Source of the DNA: Bacillus sp. V2I10
Lineage (GTDB): Bacteria; Bacillota; Bacilli; Bacillales; Bacillaceae
Length of the DNA stretch: 64,000 nt
Direction: 5' to 3'
Assembly: GCF_030817055.1 (NCBI RefSeq)
Contig: NZ_JAUSYV010000001.1
Span: 5,232,001-5,296,000, forward strand
Position numbers and translations under genes: made by a program. Position 1 is the first letter of the stretch, and each line of letters begins with the position of its first letter. Below, one piece after another: positions 14,881 through 23,033 of the stretch. The notes beneath the pieces were generated by a model. That model had not been told where the DNA came from and did no database searches. It saw only the letters and a list, made by a program, of their open reading frames with translations.

Positions 14881-15963
14881 TTAATTCAGTTGTTTATCTT
14901 CCTTGCTGTTTATGACGATTTTATAGTTATCACCTTTAATGGTATTCTTTACTTTTTCAGAAGTTAAATAAACCTCAATTGTTTTTTCTATAGCACCCGC
15001 AAGTTCCTTGGCACTATCGTCTTTATAAGAAACGCTTGTCGTGATATAAATGGCAAAATAATCATATTTATTCGTGTAGCCGATACCTTTTACTTTATAT
15101 TCAGCTTTGGCAGTAAGGCCGTCTGCAATGGTGTTAAAGATCGGCATCCATCTGTCTTCACGCTCTTTTTTGGCTCTGTCGAATGTATGCACTTTAACTG
15201 AATAGTTACCAAACTGTTCCTCTTTAAGACGACCCGAGACAGCTGTTTTGATTTCTTCGATTCGCGGTTCATCCTTTGGCAGGTCAAATTCAATCACGCC
15301 TTCTTGAATGCCAAAGCCTATTTGTGTATATCCGTATCCCGCCAGGATTTCAAGCACATGCTCACTTATTTTGTGCTGCTCTCTCGCTTGTTCTAATTCA
15401 GCTTGTGAAGGTTCTTCCACTGGTTCTGATTTAGAGATGACGATGGTATAAGCATTATCGTTTCTTTTCATTAAGATTCCTTGAATCAGTTCTTCCACAT
15501 CCTGCTTCACATCATCATAATATTCATCGGTGCCGACGATTCTTACACTGATTTCCCTCGGCTGCACCCCAACCCCCAAGCCGTCCCATTTGTACCCTTT
15601 ATCGTCCAGCGCTTTTTGCAGTTCTTCCATAAGCGGCTGTTTTTCTGTTTCAAATAAAAGATTTAAGATCGGAATTTTTGCAGCAACCTGCGCTACACTA
15701 GGCGACGCAAAGGCAGTGCCAATAAAAAGCATGAAGGCAGCAGCTAAAGCCAGTACAGCAAGAACCGGTTTTTTCTTAAAGAAGCTGTTCTTTTTAAGGT
15801 CTGCCTGAAAAGCACGCCATTCCAGGTCCATCTGATCTTCCGCCTCTTTCTCAATTTGTCCTTCCGAATAACGTTCCGGCAGTTTTCCGATGAACGTTTC
15901 GATTGAGTTCGGCACCTGCCAATCACTGAAATCGTTGATGTTATTTTCCCTTTTAGAGCCCAT
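14881..15963 (-). CDS. Membrane anti-sigma-like protein (DUF4030/DUF4179-type)
   Basis: 360 residues: cytosolic N-terminus of about 64 residues, one membrane helix (about 66-86, PVLAVLALAAAFMLFIGTAF) and a large outside region with two or three repeats of a small alpha/beta domain (IVISKSEPVEE..., VKVHTFDRAKKE..., KIVINSKEDKQ). This is the build of the regulator encoded after ECF sigma factors in Bacillus. It overlaps the sigma gene by 11 bases. Its cytosolic part should hold the sigma factor inactive until an envelope signal acts on the outer domains. Confidence 0.75.
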   Translation of the reverse strand: MGSKRENNINDFSDWQVPNSIETFIGKLPERYSEGQIEKEAEDQMDLEWRAFQADLKKNSFFKKKPVLAVLALAAAFMLFIGTAFASPSVAQVAAKIPILNLLFETEKQPLMEELQKALDDKGYKWDGLGVGVQPREISVRIVGTDEYYDDVKQDVEELIQGILMKRNDNAYTIVISKSEPVEEPSQAELEQAREQHKISEHVLEILAGYGYTQIGFGIQEGVIEFDLPKDEPRIEEIKTAVSGRLKEEQFGNYSVKVHTFDRAKKEREDRWMPIFNTIADGLTAKAEYKVKGIGYTNKYDYFAIYITTSVSYKDDSAKELAGAIEKTIEVYLTSEKVKNTIKGDNYKIVINSKEDKQLN

Positions 15964-16531
15964 TTGCTTTAACCCCCTCAGTGTACCTGTTTGAGTCTTT
16001 CAGAACGCGGGCGAGCATTTGTTTTCCCCGTTTCATTCTTGTTTTTACAGTGTTTATATTTTCTCCCAGAACAAGCGAAATCTCTTTCATGCTCATCTCT
16101 TCATAATAATGAAGATAAATTGGGAGGCTTTGTTCTTTTTTCAGTTCCAGGATACGGGCCAGCATTTCCTGTTTGTTCTCCTTTTGGATGATGAGCTGCT
16201 GGGCTGAATTAGAGCCGCCGTTCCCTTCCTGCTGATGGTAATCATCCAGTTCCGTTACCCCATGCCTATTGTTTTTTCTGTATAAATCAATTGATTTTGA
16301 ATAGACAACCCGGTAAAACCAAGGTTTAAAATGAGTCATATCACTGTTTTTCATAATGCTGATATACGCGCCTTCTAAAGCATTCTGAAGGGCATCCTCT
16401 GCATGCTCTTTTGACCGGAGAATCAAGAAAGCGGTTTGATAGGCTGAAGGAAGCAGATCTTTGACTAAATCGCCAAATGCATCCTTGTCCCCTTTTCTGA
16501 TTCTCTTTATAAGCTCATCCTCTTTCTTCAA
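15953..16531 (-). CDS. ECF-type RNA polymerase sigma factor
   Basis: 192 residues from a TTG start. Region 2 contains ALQNALEGAYISIMKN..FKPWFYRVVYSKSIDLYRK, with a Ser/Gln-rich linker, then region 4 LPIYLHYYEEMSMKEISLVLGENINTVKTRMKRGKQML with its helix-turn-helix. A typical ECF (group IV) sigma factor paired with the downstream membrane anti-sigma gene. A TGAAAC...CGTTAT pair upstream suggests autoregulation. Target genes unknown. Confidence 0.9.
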   Translation of the reverse strand: MKKEDELIKRIRKGDKDAFGDLVKDLLPSAYQTAFLILRSKEHAEDALQNALEGAYISIMKNSDMTHFKPWFYRVVYSKSIDLYRKNNRHGVTELDDYHQQEGNGGSNSAQQLIIQKENKQEMLARILELKKEQSLPIYLHYYEEMSMKEISLVLGENINTVKTRMKRGKQMLARVLKDSNRYTEGVKANGL

Positions 16532-16565
16532 TTGGGAGGCCCCCCTTTTGGTTTGTACATAATAT

Positions 16566-16595
16566 ATAACGAAATGGAAGGTTCATTCGGTTTCA
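16566..16595 (-). promoter_or_regulatory. Possible ECF autoregulatory promoter
   Basis: Minus strand TGAAAC (16590-16595), 18 bases, CGTTAT (16566-16571), about 35 bases before the sigma gene start. The spacer is one to two bases longer than the usual SigW-type promoter, so the call is tentative. Confidence 0.35.
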
Positions 16596-17060
16596 CTTTT
16601 TTCTTCCCCAAAAAACTTTATGGTATTAAAAAAGTGAGCTGCGCAGGCACCTCACCTTTTCTTTTCGCTTTTTCATACTGTTCTGTTACTGTGTAATAGG
16701 TATAGAGCTATTTTCGAATTTATCGATCATTATTTATTCTAATGCGAAAAGCTGCAGGTTAACTGGAACTTCAATGCACAGCAAGGCGTGGGAACTTACT
16801 ATGTTGATACGGATAAGAGTAATAAAATGATAGTCAAAAAAACCAGACGAAACTACATCTGGTTTTTTTCTGATAATAGGAATGCTTATTTTACTTGCCC
16901 CTTCCCTGTCATCATATATTTAATCGTTGTCAGCGCAGGCAACCCATCGGTCCGCGTGCATGCATGCTTTTCTAATAACAACTCTTTTTATCTGCTTCTC
17001 TTCTTTCAACATCCTATCCCTCTCTGAGAATATCTGTCATCCTTTTCTGGTACATTCGGC
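16596..17060. other. Intergenic with a short coding-like remnant
   Basis: About 460 bases between the sigma gene and proC. A short plus-strand frame around 16740-16835 (QVNWNFNAQQGVGTYYVDTD...) reads like the end of a protein but has stops upstream and no ribosome site; I cannot name it. It is followed by the hairpin at 16836-16869. Confidence 0.3.
16836..16869. terminator. Terminator-like hairpin
   Basis: Stem ACCAGA / TCTGGT with A7 before and T7 after. It could work on either strand; it probably ended the gene whose remnant lies just left. Confidence 0.65.
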
Positions 17061-17903
17061 TTAAGACGTCACCAATGCTCCTGACATCTCTTCATTCAGC
17101 TCTTGCGAACGTTTCGCCGCATGATGAATCGCCTGTGAAATGGCTTTTCCGCCATTATTTTTCCGCAATGCCTCAAGGCCTGATGCTGTCGTTCCATTTG
17201 GTGAAGTGACTTTTTTTCTTAAACTCGCCGGTGCTTCGTCGTTTGCCATAATCATTTTCGCTGCGCCAAGAATGGTTTGAGCAATAATCTCGCGGACCAT
17301 CTCTTCGTCCATTCCTTTTTCAACGCCCGCCTGCTCCATATGCTCCATTAAATAATAAAAGTAAGCCGGACCGCTTCCTGCAATGCCTGTAAAAATATCC
17401 ATCTGCTCTTCTTCAATTAAAAAGACTTTGCCCATACAGCTGAGCAGCTCTTTCACAGCAAGCACATTGTCCATCACCGTATATCTTCCTGGGCTAAGCG
17501 CTGTAGCTGATTCCTGGATCATGCTGGACGTATTCGGCATCACGCGCACAACCTGCTGATCACTATTTAAATGATCTTCCATAAAAGTTGTTGAAATGCC
17601 CGCTAAAACAGAAATCACAACCTGGTCCGCTCTAACTTTATCCTTTAGTGCCTGAAGTGCATCCGCTGCGCCCTGAGGTTTCATGGCTAAAATAAACAAA
17701 TCAATTTCTTCATAAGGCAAGGCATTCTGATCGACGGCATTCACTCCGTACACATGATTCAATTCTTCAAGCCGCAATTGAGTACTTCTATTTGTGACAT
17801 ATATGTTTTCTGCCGGAATGATGCCGACCTGTATAATCCCTGAAATCATTGACTCTGCCATCGAACCTGCACCTAAAAATGCAACTGTTTTTTCTCTTAA
17901 CAT
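17061..17903 (-). CDS. proC: Pyrroline-5-carboxylate reductase
   Basis: 280 residues from the ATG (MLREKTVAFLGAGSM) six bases after GAGGGGG; an earlier TTG overlaps that site. Rossmann motif FLGAGSMAESMI at the N-terminus, then AMKPQG and VISVLAGIS, VVRVMPNTSS and the signature GSGPAYFYYLMEHMEQAGVEKGM...VTSPNGTTASGLE. It reduces pyrroline-5-carboxylate to L-proline with NAD(P)H in the cytosol. Bacilli carry several paralogues (ProG, ProH, ProI); this one looks most like ProI. It stands alone here. Confidence 0.93.
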   Translation of the reverse strand: MLREKTVAFLGAGSMAESMISGIIQVGIIPAENIYVTNRSTQLRLEELNHVYGVNAVDQNALPYEEIDLFILAMKPQGAADALQALKDKVRADQVVISVLAGISTTFMEDHLNSDQQVVRVMPNTSSMIQESATALSPGRYTVMDNVLAVKELLSCMGKVFLIEEEQMDIFTGIAGSGPAYFYYLMEHMEQAGVEKGMDEEMVREIIAQTILGAAKMIMANDEAPASLRKKVTSPNGTTASGLEALRKNNGGKAISQAIHHAAKRSQELNEEMSGALVTS

Positions 17904-18276
17904 AATGAGCCCCCTCAAGATCTATGTTCGTGTCCGTTCGTCTTTTTTCAACGTTTATTATCGTAACATGCTGAGAGATAGTTTCAAGGGAATACAGGAC
18001 AATTATAAGGAATAGACCGAGATAGTGAAGGGAAGCGTTAACATTAAGGGATTACCTATGAGTGAATTCGTTTAAACGGGAATAATCGGCTGTAATCGGG
18101 GGATTTGCGGATATTTGGCCAGGCGGCCGCCTCGAGGGGATTAGGTGACAATTGGACAAAATAAAGTATTTGAGCTGTTTTGGCAAGTAAAATGGGAAAT
18201 TTGGAAAGTAAAAATAGTGGAAAAGAAAGTATTCTGCTGAAAAATGGAAAGTATTAAATAAAAAAAGTGCCCCCAT
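17904..18276. other. Intergenic, nothing clear
   Basis: Contains the proC promoter region and about 250 AT-rich bases up to the IS3 element. I see no gene, hairpin or repeat here. Confidence 0.4.
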
Positions 18277-18311
18277 TGAAGTGACCCCTAAAAGTTAGAC
18301 ACATAATTTCG

Positions 18312-19143
18312 TTAAGCTACTTGTTGGGCAAGAGTCCGGTATTGTACCGGGCTCTTGCCTTTTAATTTTGTCTTAATTCGTTTGTGGTTATAGTAATGGA
18401 TGTACTTCCTTAGTTCTTCTTTAAAATGTTCCACATTTTTAAAGTCTTGGTAAAAAAGGAATTCTGATTTTAGAATGCCAAAAGAAATTTTCAATGACCG
18501 CATTGTCGTAACAGTTCCCTTTACGAGACATGCTTTGAGTGATGTCCTTTTTCTTCAAAGCCAGACGGTATTTCTTCATTTGATAGTGCCATCCTTGATC
18601 CGAGTGAATGAGTAACGTATCTTCTTTGCGCATTTTTCTTAGGGCTTTATTTAACATACTCGATACAAGGGAATAGGTCGGTCTAGAGCCAATCGTATAG
18701 GTGAGAATTTCGCCATTGTATAAATCTAGCATAGGTGAAAGATACAGTTTTTCTCCAAATAATTTGAACTCGGTAATATCGGTTACCCATTTCTCATTCG
18801 GCTTGGACGCCTTGAAGTTCCGATTTAGCACATTTTCGGCAACCTTGCCTGCTTCACCTTTGTACGACCGATATTTCTTTATGCGGACTAGGCACTTCAA
18901 TCCTAGTTCTCTCATAAGTCGATAAACTTTCTTATGATTAACATGCAGTCCTCGGTTGGCTAGCTCAGCACGAATACGCCGGTACCCGTATCGGCCTTTA
19001 TGTTCATGAAAAATGTCTTTAATCGCCGTTTTTAATTCAGCATCTTTATCTGGGCGTTCAAGCTGCTTCGTCAAATGGTAATAGGTACTGCGAGGAATAC
19101 CCGCAAGCTTTAAGAGTGATTTCACCGGGAATTCCTGCCTCAA
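18312..19143 (-). pseudogene. IS3 transposase OrfB, frameshifted
   Basis: rve/DDE integrase. HTH_21-type N-terminus (YGYRRIRAELANRGLHVNHKKVYRLMRELGL), then catalytic Asp in WVTDITEFKLFG, Asp in LLIHSDQGWHYQ and Glu in CYDNAVIENFF. Right after the Glu an extra A/T in a four-base run (18480-18483) throws the frame, giving a false end at 18439. The proper ending (GILKSEFLFYQDF...GKSPVQYRTLAQQVA) continues in the next frame to 18312. All three catalytic residues survive but the C-terminal 60 residues are lost. Confidence 0.88.
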
Positions 19144-19151
19144 TTCATAGA

Positions 19152-19673
19152 CTACTTTCGCTTTGTCTTGTTTGGTGATTTTTCTTTGTTCTGAACTAAG
19201 GCATTCAACTTTTTTACATAAGCAAGCTCCATACGTAAACGTTCATTTTCAGCCTGAAGAGCTTCAATAGAACCTGTCACTGGTTCTTTTATCTCGCTTA
19301 CTTTAGGGTTTTCTTTTTTCATCGATGACCGCCCCTTTTCCCTTGGAATAAGGCCGTCCACTCCTTGTGTGTCGAATAACCTCTTCCATCGATTAATCGT
19401 AGAGGGAGATTGAATTTTAAAGATCGCAGCTGTCTCACTGAGGGACGTCCCGTGTTCGTTCATATAGGTAAGTACCTTTAGTTTATCGTCCAAAGAATAG
19501 GTTGTATATCGTTTTTTAAACGCATTTTCTCCGTTATATTGATACTGCTGGATCCACCTGTGAAAAACCCCATGAGCTACTCCTATGGATTTTGCGATCG
19601 CTTTGTGTCCTTCAATGCCATTAAGATATCGCTTAACGGCATTTACCTTTTCCTGTTCTGTAAATTTAGCCAT
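19152..19673 (-). CDS. IS3 transposase OrfA (helix-turn-helix)
   Basis: 173 residues with two helix-turn-helix units (HKAIAKSIGVAHGVFHRWIQQY and TSLSETAAIFKIQSPSTINRWKRLF) and a C-terminal leucine-zipper region (SIEALQAENERLRMELAYVKKLNAL). OrfA binds the element's ends. orfB lies in the -1 frame relative to it, as in elements that make an OrfAB fusion by programmed frameshifting. The frame is intact. Confidence 0.9.
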   Translation of the reverse strand: MAKFTEQEKVNAVKRYLNGIEGHKAIAKSIGVAHGVFHRWIQQYQYNGENAFKKRYTTYSLDDKLKVLTYMNEHGTSLSETAAIFKIQSPSTINRWKRLFDTQGVDGLIPREKGRSSMKKENPKVSEIKEPVTGSIEALQAENERLRMELAYVKKLNALVQNKEKSPNKTKRK

Positions 19674-19988
19674 AAAAAAACTGCACCTCCAAATGTTAGG
19701 TCGTGTCTAACATTTGGGGTGCAGTTCACATGGGCCACTCTCTAACAGCTTCCTGATTCATAACCCGCTTATCTTTCATATACAGGGCTCTTTCCGATCA
19801 AAAATACTACAGCCATAACAAGAAAGTTGCTTCTGCCATCAGATGAAAAACCCAGCTCAGTAAAAAGTAACGTAATGCTCAGATTTTTAGCAGTCTGGGC
19901 ATTTCCTTTTTTGGGCTTATTCAAATGAAAGCCCCGATTGTTGAAGATAAGTTAAAGGCTAAGTTGATTTAATATTTACTTACTTAAC

Positions 19989-20606
19989 TTAATTATTAAT
20001 TAAAGATAGTCCAAGGTAAACGGCTGCCCCCCACATTATTAAGGCTGATATTTTATTCAATACAAGCATAAAGTTTCCTGATTTATCGAGTTTTCCACTC
20101 ATACGCCCAATTAGCGCAAGTCCTAAAAACCAACTCCACGAAACCAGCATACATGAAAAAACAAATATTATTTTTTCTTCCCCCTGGTATCTTAACGAAC
20201 CTGGTCCTATTACACCCATCGTGTCCATTATTGCATGAGGGTTAAGTAAGGAAACAGATGCCGCAAACAACACTTGTTTCTTCAAAGAAAATTTCTTTGC
20301 CATTTCTTCTCTTTCATTACTCGGTTTACTATTCCAAGTGGTCCATCCCATATAAATTAAAAAGATAAAACCTCCCCCAATAAGGATCGTTTTAATCCAA
20401 AATGAACCTAGAATTAGTAATGAAACCCCTAAAACAGACACTAAAATCAAAAGCGTATCACACAAAGAGGCTGTAATCACAACTGGTAATGCTTTAATAA
20501 ATCGTGGCTGCAGTGCCCCTTGATTAAAAACAAAAATATTTTGGACACCAAGAGGCAGAATCAATCCCAGTGCAAGAATAAATCCATGAATAAATGGTTC
20601 TAACAT
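19989..20606 (-). CDS. LysE family amino-acid exporter (YisU-like)
   Basis: 205 residues, about six membrane helices, with the LysE/ArgO pattern: N-terminal FILALGLILPLGVQNIFVFNQGAL, middle NPHAIMDTMGVIGPGSLRYQG and an SWSWFLGLALIGRM helix. It exports basic or other amino acids. It is divergent from a MocR regulator across a shared 144-base control region, the yisU-yisV arrangement of B. subtilis, so its expression is likely set by that regulator. GGGAG precedes the ATG. Confidence 0.85.
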   Translation of the reverse strand: MLEPFIHGFILALGLILPLGVQNIFVFNQGALQPRFIKALPVVITASLCDTLLILVSVLGVSLLILGSFWIKTILIGGGFIFLIYMGWTTWNSKPSNEREEMAKKFSLKKQVLFAASVSLLNPHAIMDTMGVIGPGSLRYQGEEKIIFVFSCMLVSWSWFLGLALIGRMSGKLDKSGNFMLVLNKISALIMWGAAVYLGLSLINN

Positions 20607-20673
20607 TCAATGTTCTCCCTTTCTTCCAATTTATGAAACTAGTCTTAGTTTAGTTGAAGAGATTCACCATGTC

Positions 20674-20706
20674 TCCAACCAATTGGATGGATTTCATTCC
20701 AACCAA
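20674..20706. promoter_or_regulatory. MocR operator repeats
   Basis: Near-palindrome TCCAACCAATTGGATGGA (20674-20691) followed by a direct repeat of its left half, TCCAACCAA (20698-20706), 24 bases on. It lies midway between the divergent lysE and mocR genes and just before a TATAAT (20711-20716). MocR regulators bind direct and inverted repeats of this type, so this is the probable site. Confidence 0.6.
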
Positions 20707-20750
20707 ATCATATAATATATAGTAAAGTAAATAAAAAGGAGAACCTTTGG

Positions 20751-22202
20751 ATGTCTTCAATCGATTGGAAGCCGAATAAGTCTTCACCTGTACCATTACA
20801 TAAACAAATAACTGAACTTATGAAAGAAAAAATAGCCAATGGTGAATGGACGATAGGATATAAGCTCCCTCCTCAACGCACGTTAGCAAAAGCTTTTGAA
20901 GTAAATAGAAGTACAGTTGTAACGGCTTATGATGAATTAACAGCGGAAGGACTTATTGAAGGAAAAACCGGCAGTGGAACAAGAGTGGTTAATAATACAT
21001 GGAACCTTTTAGCAACCGCCCCTCCCCCGGATTGGAGTTCCTACGTAAATTCTGGCATTCACGAGCCCAACTTGCCAACGATTCAAGAAATAAATCAAGC
21101 TGAATTTATTCCTGACATAATCCGTTTAGGAACCGGAGAATTATCACCAGAACTCATGCCTTGCTCTTCAATGAAACAAGTTTTCGAAAAATTGTCTACT
21201 GGAGAAATATCTTATGGCTATGAAGAACCGAAGGGGCTGTTGGCACTCAGAGAGCAAATAAGCAGCTATTTAAAAACAATTGGAATTCAAGCTTCACCCT
21301 CTTCCATTTTAATCGTTTCAGGTGCTTTACAAGCCCTGCAGCTTATTAGTGTTGGTTTATTACATAAAGGATCTACTGTATTAACGGAAAAGCCATCGTA
21401 TCTAAATTCACTGCATGTCTTCCAGTCAGCAGGTATGCAATTAGTTGGCATCCCGTTAGATAAAGAAGGAATTAAAGCCAATCATATTCCACAATATAAA
21501 AAACAGCATAAAGCTGCTTTACTTTATACAATTCCTTCTTTTCACAACCCGACTGGAACTTTAATGACTGCTGAAAGACGTGATCAATTGTTAAACATCT
21601 GTCAACAAGAACAATTACCTATAATTGAGGATGATGTTTACCGGGAATTATGGTTTGATGAAAAACCGCCAAAACCGCTTAAGGCTTTTGACAAAAATGG
21701 ACTTGACCTATATATAGGAAGTTTATCTAAATCTTTAAGTCCAGGTCTTCGAATTGGCTGGATCGTTGGTCCAGAACCAGTTATTGAGCACTTAGCAGAT
21801 ATTAAAATGCAAACCGATTATGGTTCAAGTTCTTTATCACAGTGGGCAGCAGCAGAATGGTTTTCCAGCGGACTTTATGATCAGCATCTTAAAGAAATAA
21901 GAAAACAGCTTAAAATACGAAGAGATTTTACACTAAATACTTTAAATCAGTATTTTTCCAGTATTGCAACATGGGAAAAGCCAAGTGGAGGATTTTATGT
22001 TTGGGTACGTTTATTACCGTCAATCTCTATAAGAAAACTATTTGAACATGCACTTGCAGAAGGCATATTACTAAACCCGGGAAACGTCTATGACAATCAG
22101 GCTGACCAGTATCTGCGTATTTCCTATTCCTTTGCATCTCTTTCAAGTTTAGAAGATGGTCTGCGCCGTTTATCCATTATAGTAAGAAGACTAGTCGAAT
22201 AG
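20751..22202 (+). CDS. MocR-type GntR/aminotransferase transcription regulator (YisV-like)
   Basis: 483 residues. GntR winged helix at 10-75 (KIANGEWTIGYKLPPQRTLAKAFEVNRSTVVTAYDELTAEGLIEGKTGSGTRV), then a fold-type I aminotransferase domain (from about 110) with the PLP site SLSKSLSPGLRIGW, DDVYRELW and PSGGFYVWV. MocR proteins sense an amino compound through PLP and control a divergent gene, here the LysE exporter. AAAGGAGAACC precedes the ATG. The specific ligand cannot be read from sequence. Confidence 0.88.
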   Translation: MSSIDWKPNKSSPVPLHKQITELMKEKIANGEWTIGYKLPPQRTLAKAFEVNRSTVVTAYDELTAEGLIEGKTGSGTRVVNNTWNLLATAPPPDWSSYVNSGIHEPNLPTIQEINQAEFIPDIIRLGTGELSPELMPCSSMKQVFEKLSTGEISYGYEEPKGLLALREQISSYLKTIGIQASPSSILIVSGALQALQLISVGLLHKGSTVLTEKPSYLNSLHVFQSAGMQLVGIPLDKEGIKANHIPQYKKQHKAALLYTIPSFHNPTGTLMTAERRDQLLNICQQEQLPIIEDDVYRELWFDEKPPKPLKAFDKNGLDLYIGSLSKSLSPGLRIGWIVGPEPVIEHLADIKMQTDYGSSSLSQWAAAEWFSSGLYDQHLKEIRKQLKIRRDFTLNTLNQYFSSIATWEKPSGGFYVWVRLLPSISIRKLFEHALAEGILLNPGNVYDNQADQYLRISYSFASLSSLEDGLRRLSIIVRRLVE

Positions 22203-22421
22203 GTACGATCAGGAAGAACGCAATTACAACGCTATGATGCTGTCTTTATTATGAAAGAAAATCTCTCTCAAGCTGCTGAAAGTCAATATGCAGATAGTTA
22301 CATAAATTCAACAGGTTTACGCTTTGAGTAAACACCAACTTGAGTTGTTTAAAAATAATTTGAAATATGAATTATTATTAGTGGATGAGGAATTTATAGG
22401 CAAAATAATCCTGAACATCCA

Positions 22422-22634
22422 GTGCCTCCTAAAAATCATAGCATCCGCCTGAATAAAGTGAAAACTATCGATAAAAAGACAGCACACTTCCAATCTACAT
22501 TCGATTTAAACGGGGAAGAAAAAATCATGAACTTTAAGCTGAAAAATACAATTTTGCAATTTGATTTTTCAAGCTTTGTCCCAGCTAAGGACTTACAACC
22601 ATTTACTGTTGAACTTCCAGTAGAGAAAAAATAA
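22422..22634 (+). pseudogene. C-terminal protein fragment, unknown
   Basis: A 70-80 residue open stretch (PEHPVPPKNHSIRLNKVKTIDKKTAHFQSTFDLNGEEK...FTVELPVEKK) starting at best from a GTG without a ribosome site. It reads like the end of a larger beta-rich protein whose front has been lost; stops lie just upstream. I cannot name the family. The surrounding 22203-23033 holds no other gene. Confidence 0.35.
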
Positions 22635-22823
22635 ACTTACCAGCATCTTTTTAGTGTTGCCACATACACTCTGGACAAGTGGGGTGCTGTTCACTATTCG
22701 TGAGGAAAGGTAAATAAAGAATGTAGCAGTGAGCATATGCCTCCCGATAATCAGGGGGGCTTTAATTTGTATAATAAATGATAGATTATTTATGACAACA
22801 GCTTTTTTATTAGGATTGATCCT

Positions 22824-22870
22824 TTAATTAAATGGACGCATCTCTTGTTAGAGAAATGCGCCCCTTAACG
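22824..22870. repeat. Degenerate intergenic hairpin element
   Basis: TTAATTAAATGGACGCATCT, then CTTGTTAGAGAAATGCGCCCC: the arms GCATCTCT and AGAGAAATGC pair. Similar AATTAAATGG-CCCG / GCGCCCC elements lie near 24764, 30553 and 31117 in this window, suggesting a dispersed degenerate repeat. Confidence 0.4.
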
Positions 22871-22942
22871 GAACAACTCTATTACCACTCAACAACTCCC
22901 TTGATCCAATTTTTAATTTAGATGTACTTTTTCTTTTGGACA

Positions 22943-22982
22943 TAAAAACACCCCTTTAGAGGATATTATCCAAAGGGGTAAA
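22943..22982 (-). terminator. Terminator of the HAD phosphatase gene
   Basis: Long stem: ACCCCTTT / AAAGGGGT outside (22950-22957, 22972-22979) and GGATA / TATCC inside, then TTTTT on the minus strand, 50 bases after the stop at 23034. Confidence 0.75.
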
Positions 22983-23033
22983 ACGGTGCAACTTTATTAT
23001 AAACAGCGCGTCTTTTTTATAAACATCGTGACT

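Larger units (their letters stand above)
18277..19728 (-). mobile_element. IS3-family (IS150-group) insertion sequence, 1452 bp
   Basis: Ends carry imperfect inverted repeats of 26 bases, matching at 21 positions: left TGAAGTGACCCCTAAAAGTT then AGACAC, right (reverse complement) TGAACTGCACCCCAAATGTT then AGACAC. A CAT triplet flanks both ends (18274-18276 and 19729-19731), the expected 3-bp target duplication. Inside are orfA and orfB on the minus strand. orfB carries a single-base frameshift, so the copy is probably not self-mobile. Intact target repeats suggest a simple, fairly recent insertion. Confidence 0.9.

Noticed and set aside
18052..18276. 74-residue minus-strand frame left of the IS3 element
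   Set aside because: Random hydrophobic/Phe-rich composition in an AT-rich region with no ribosome site.
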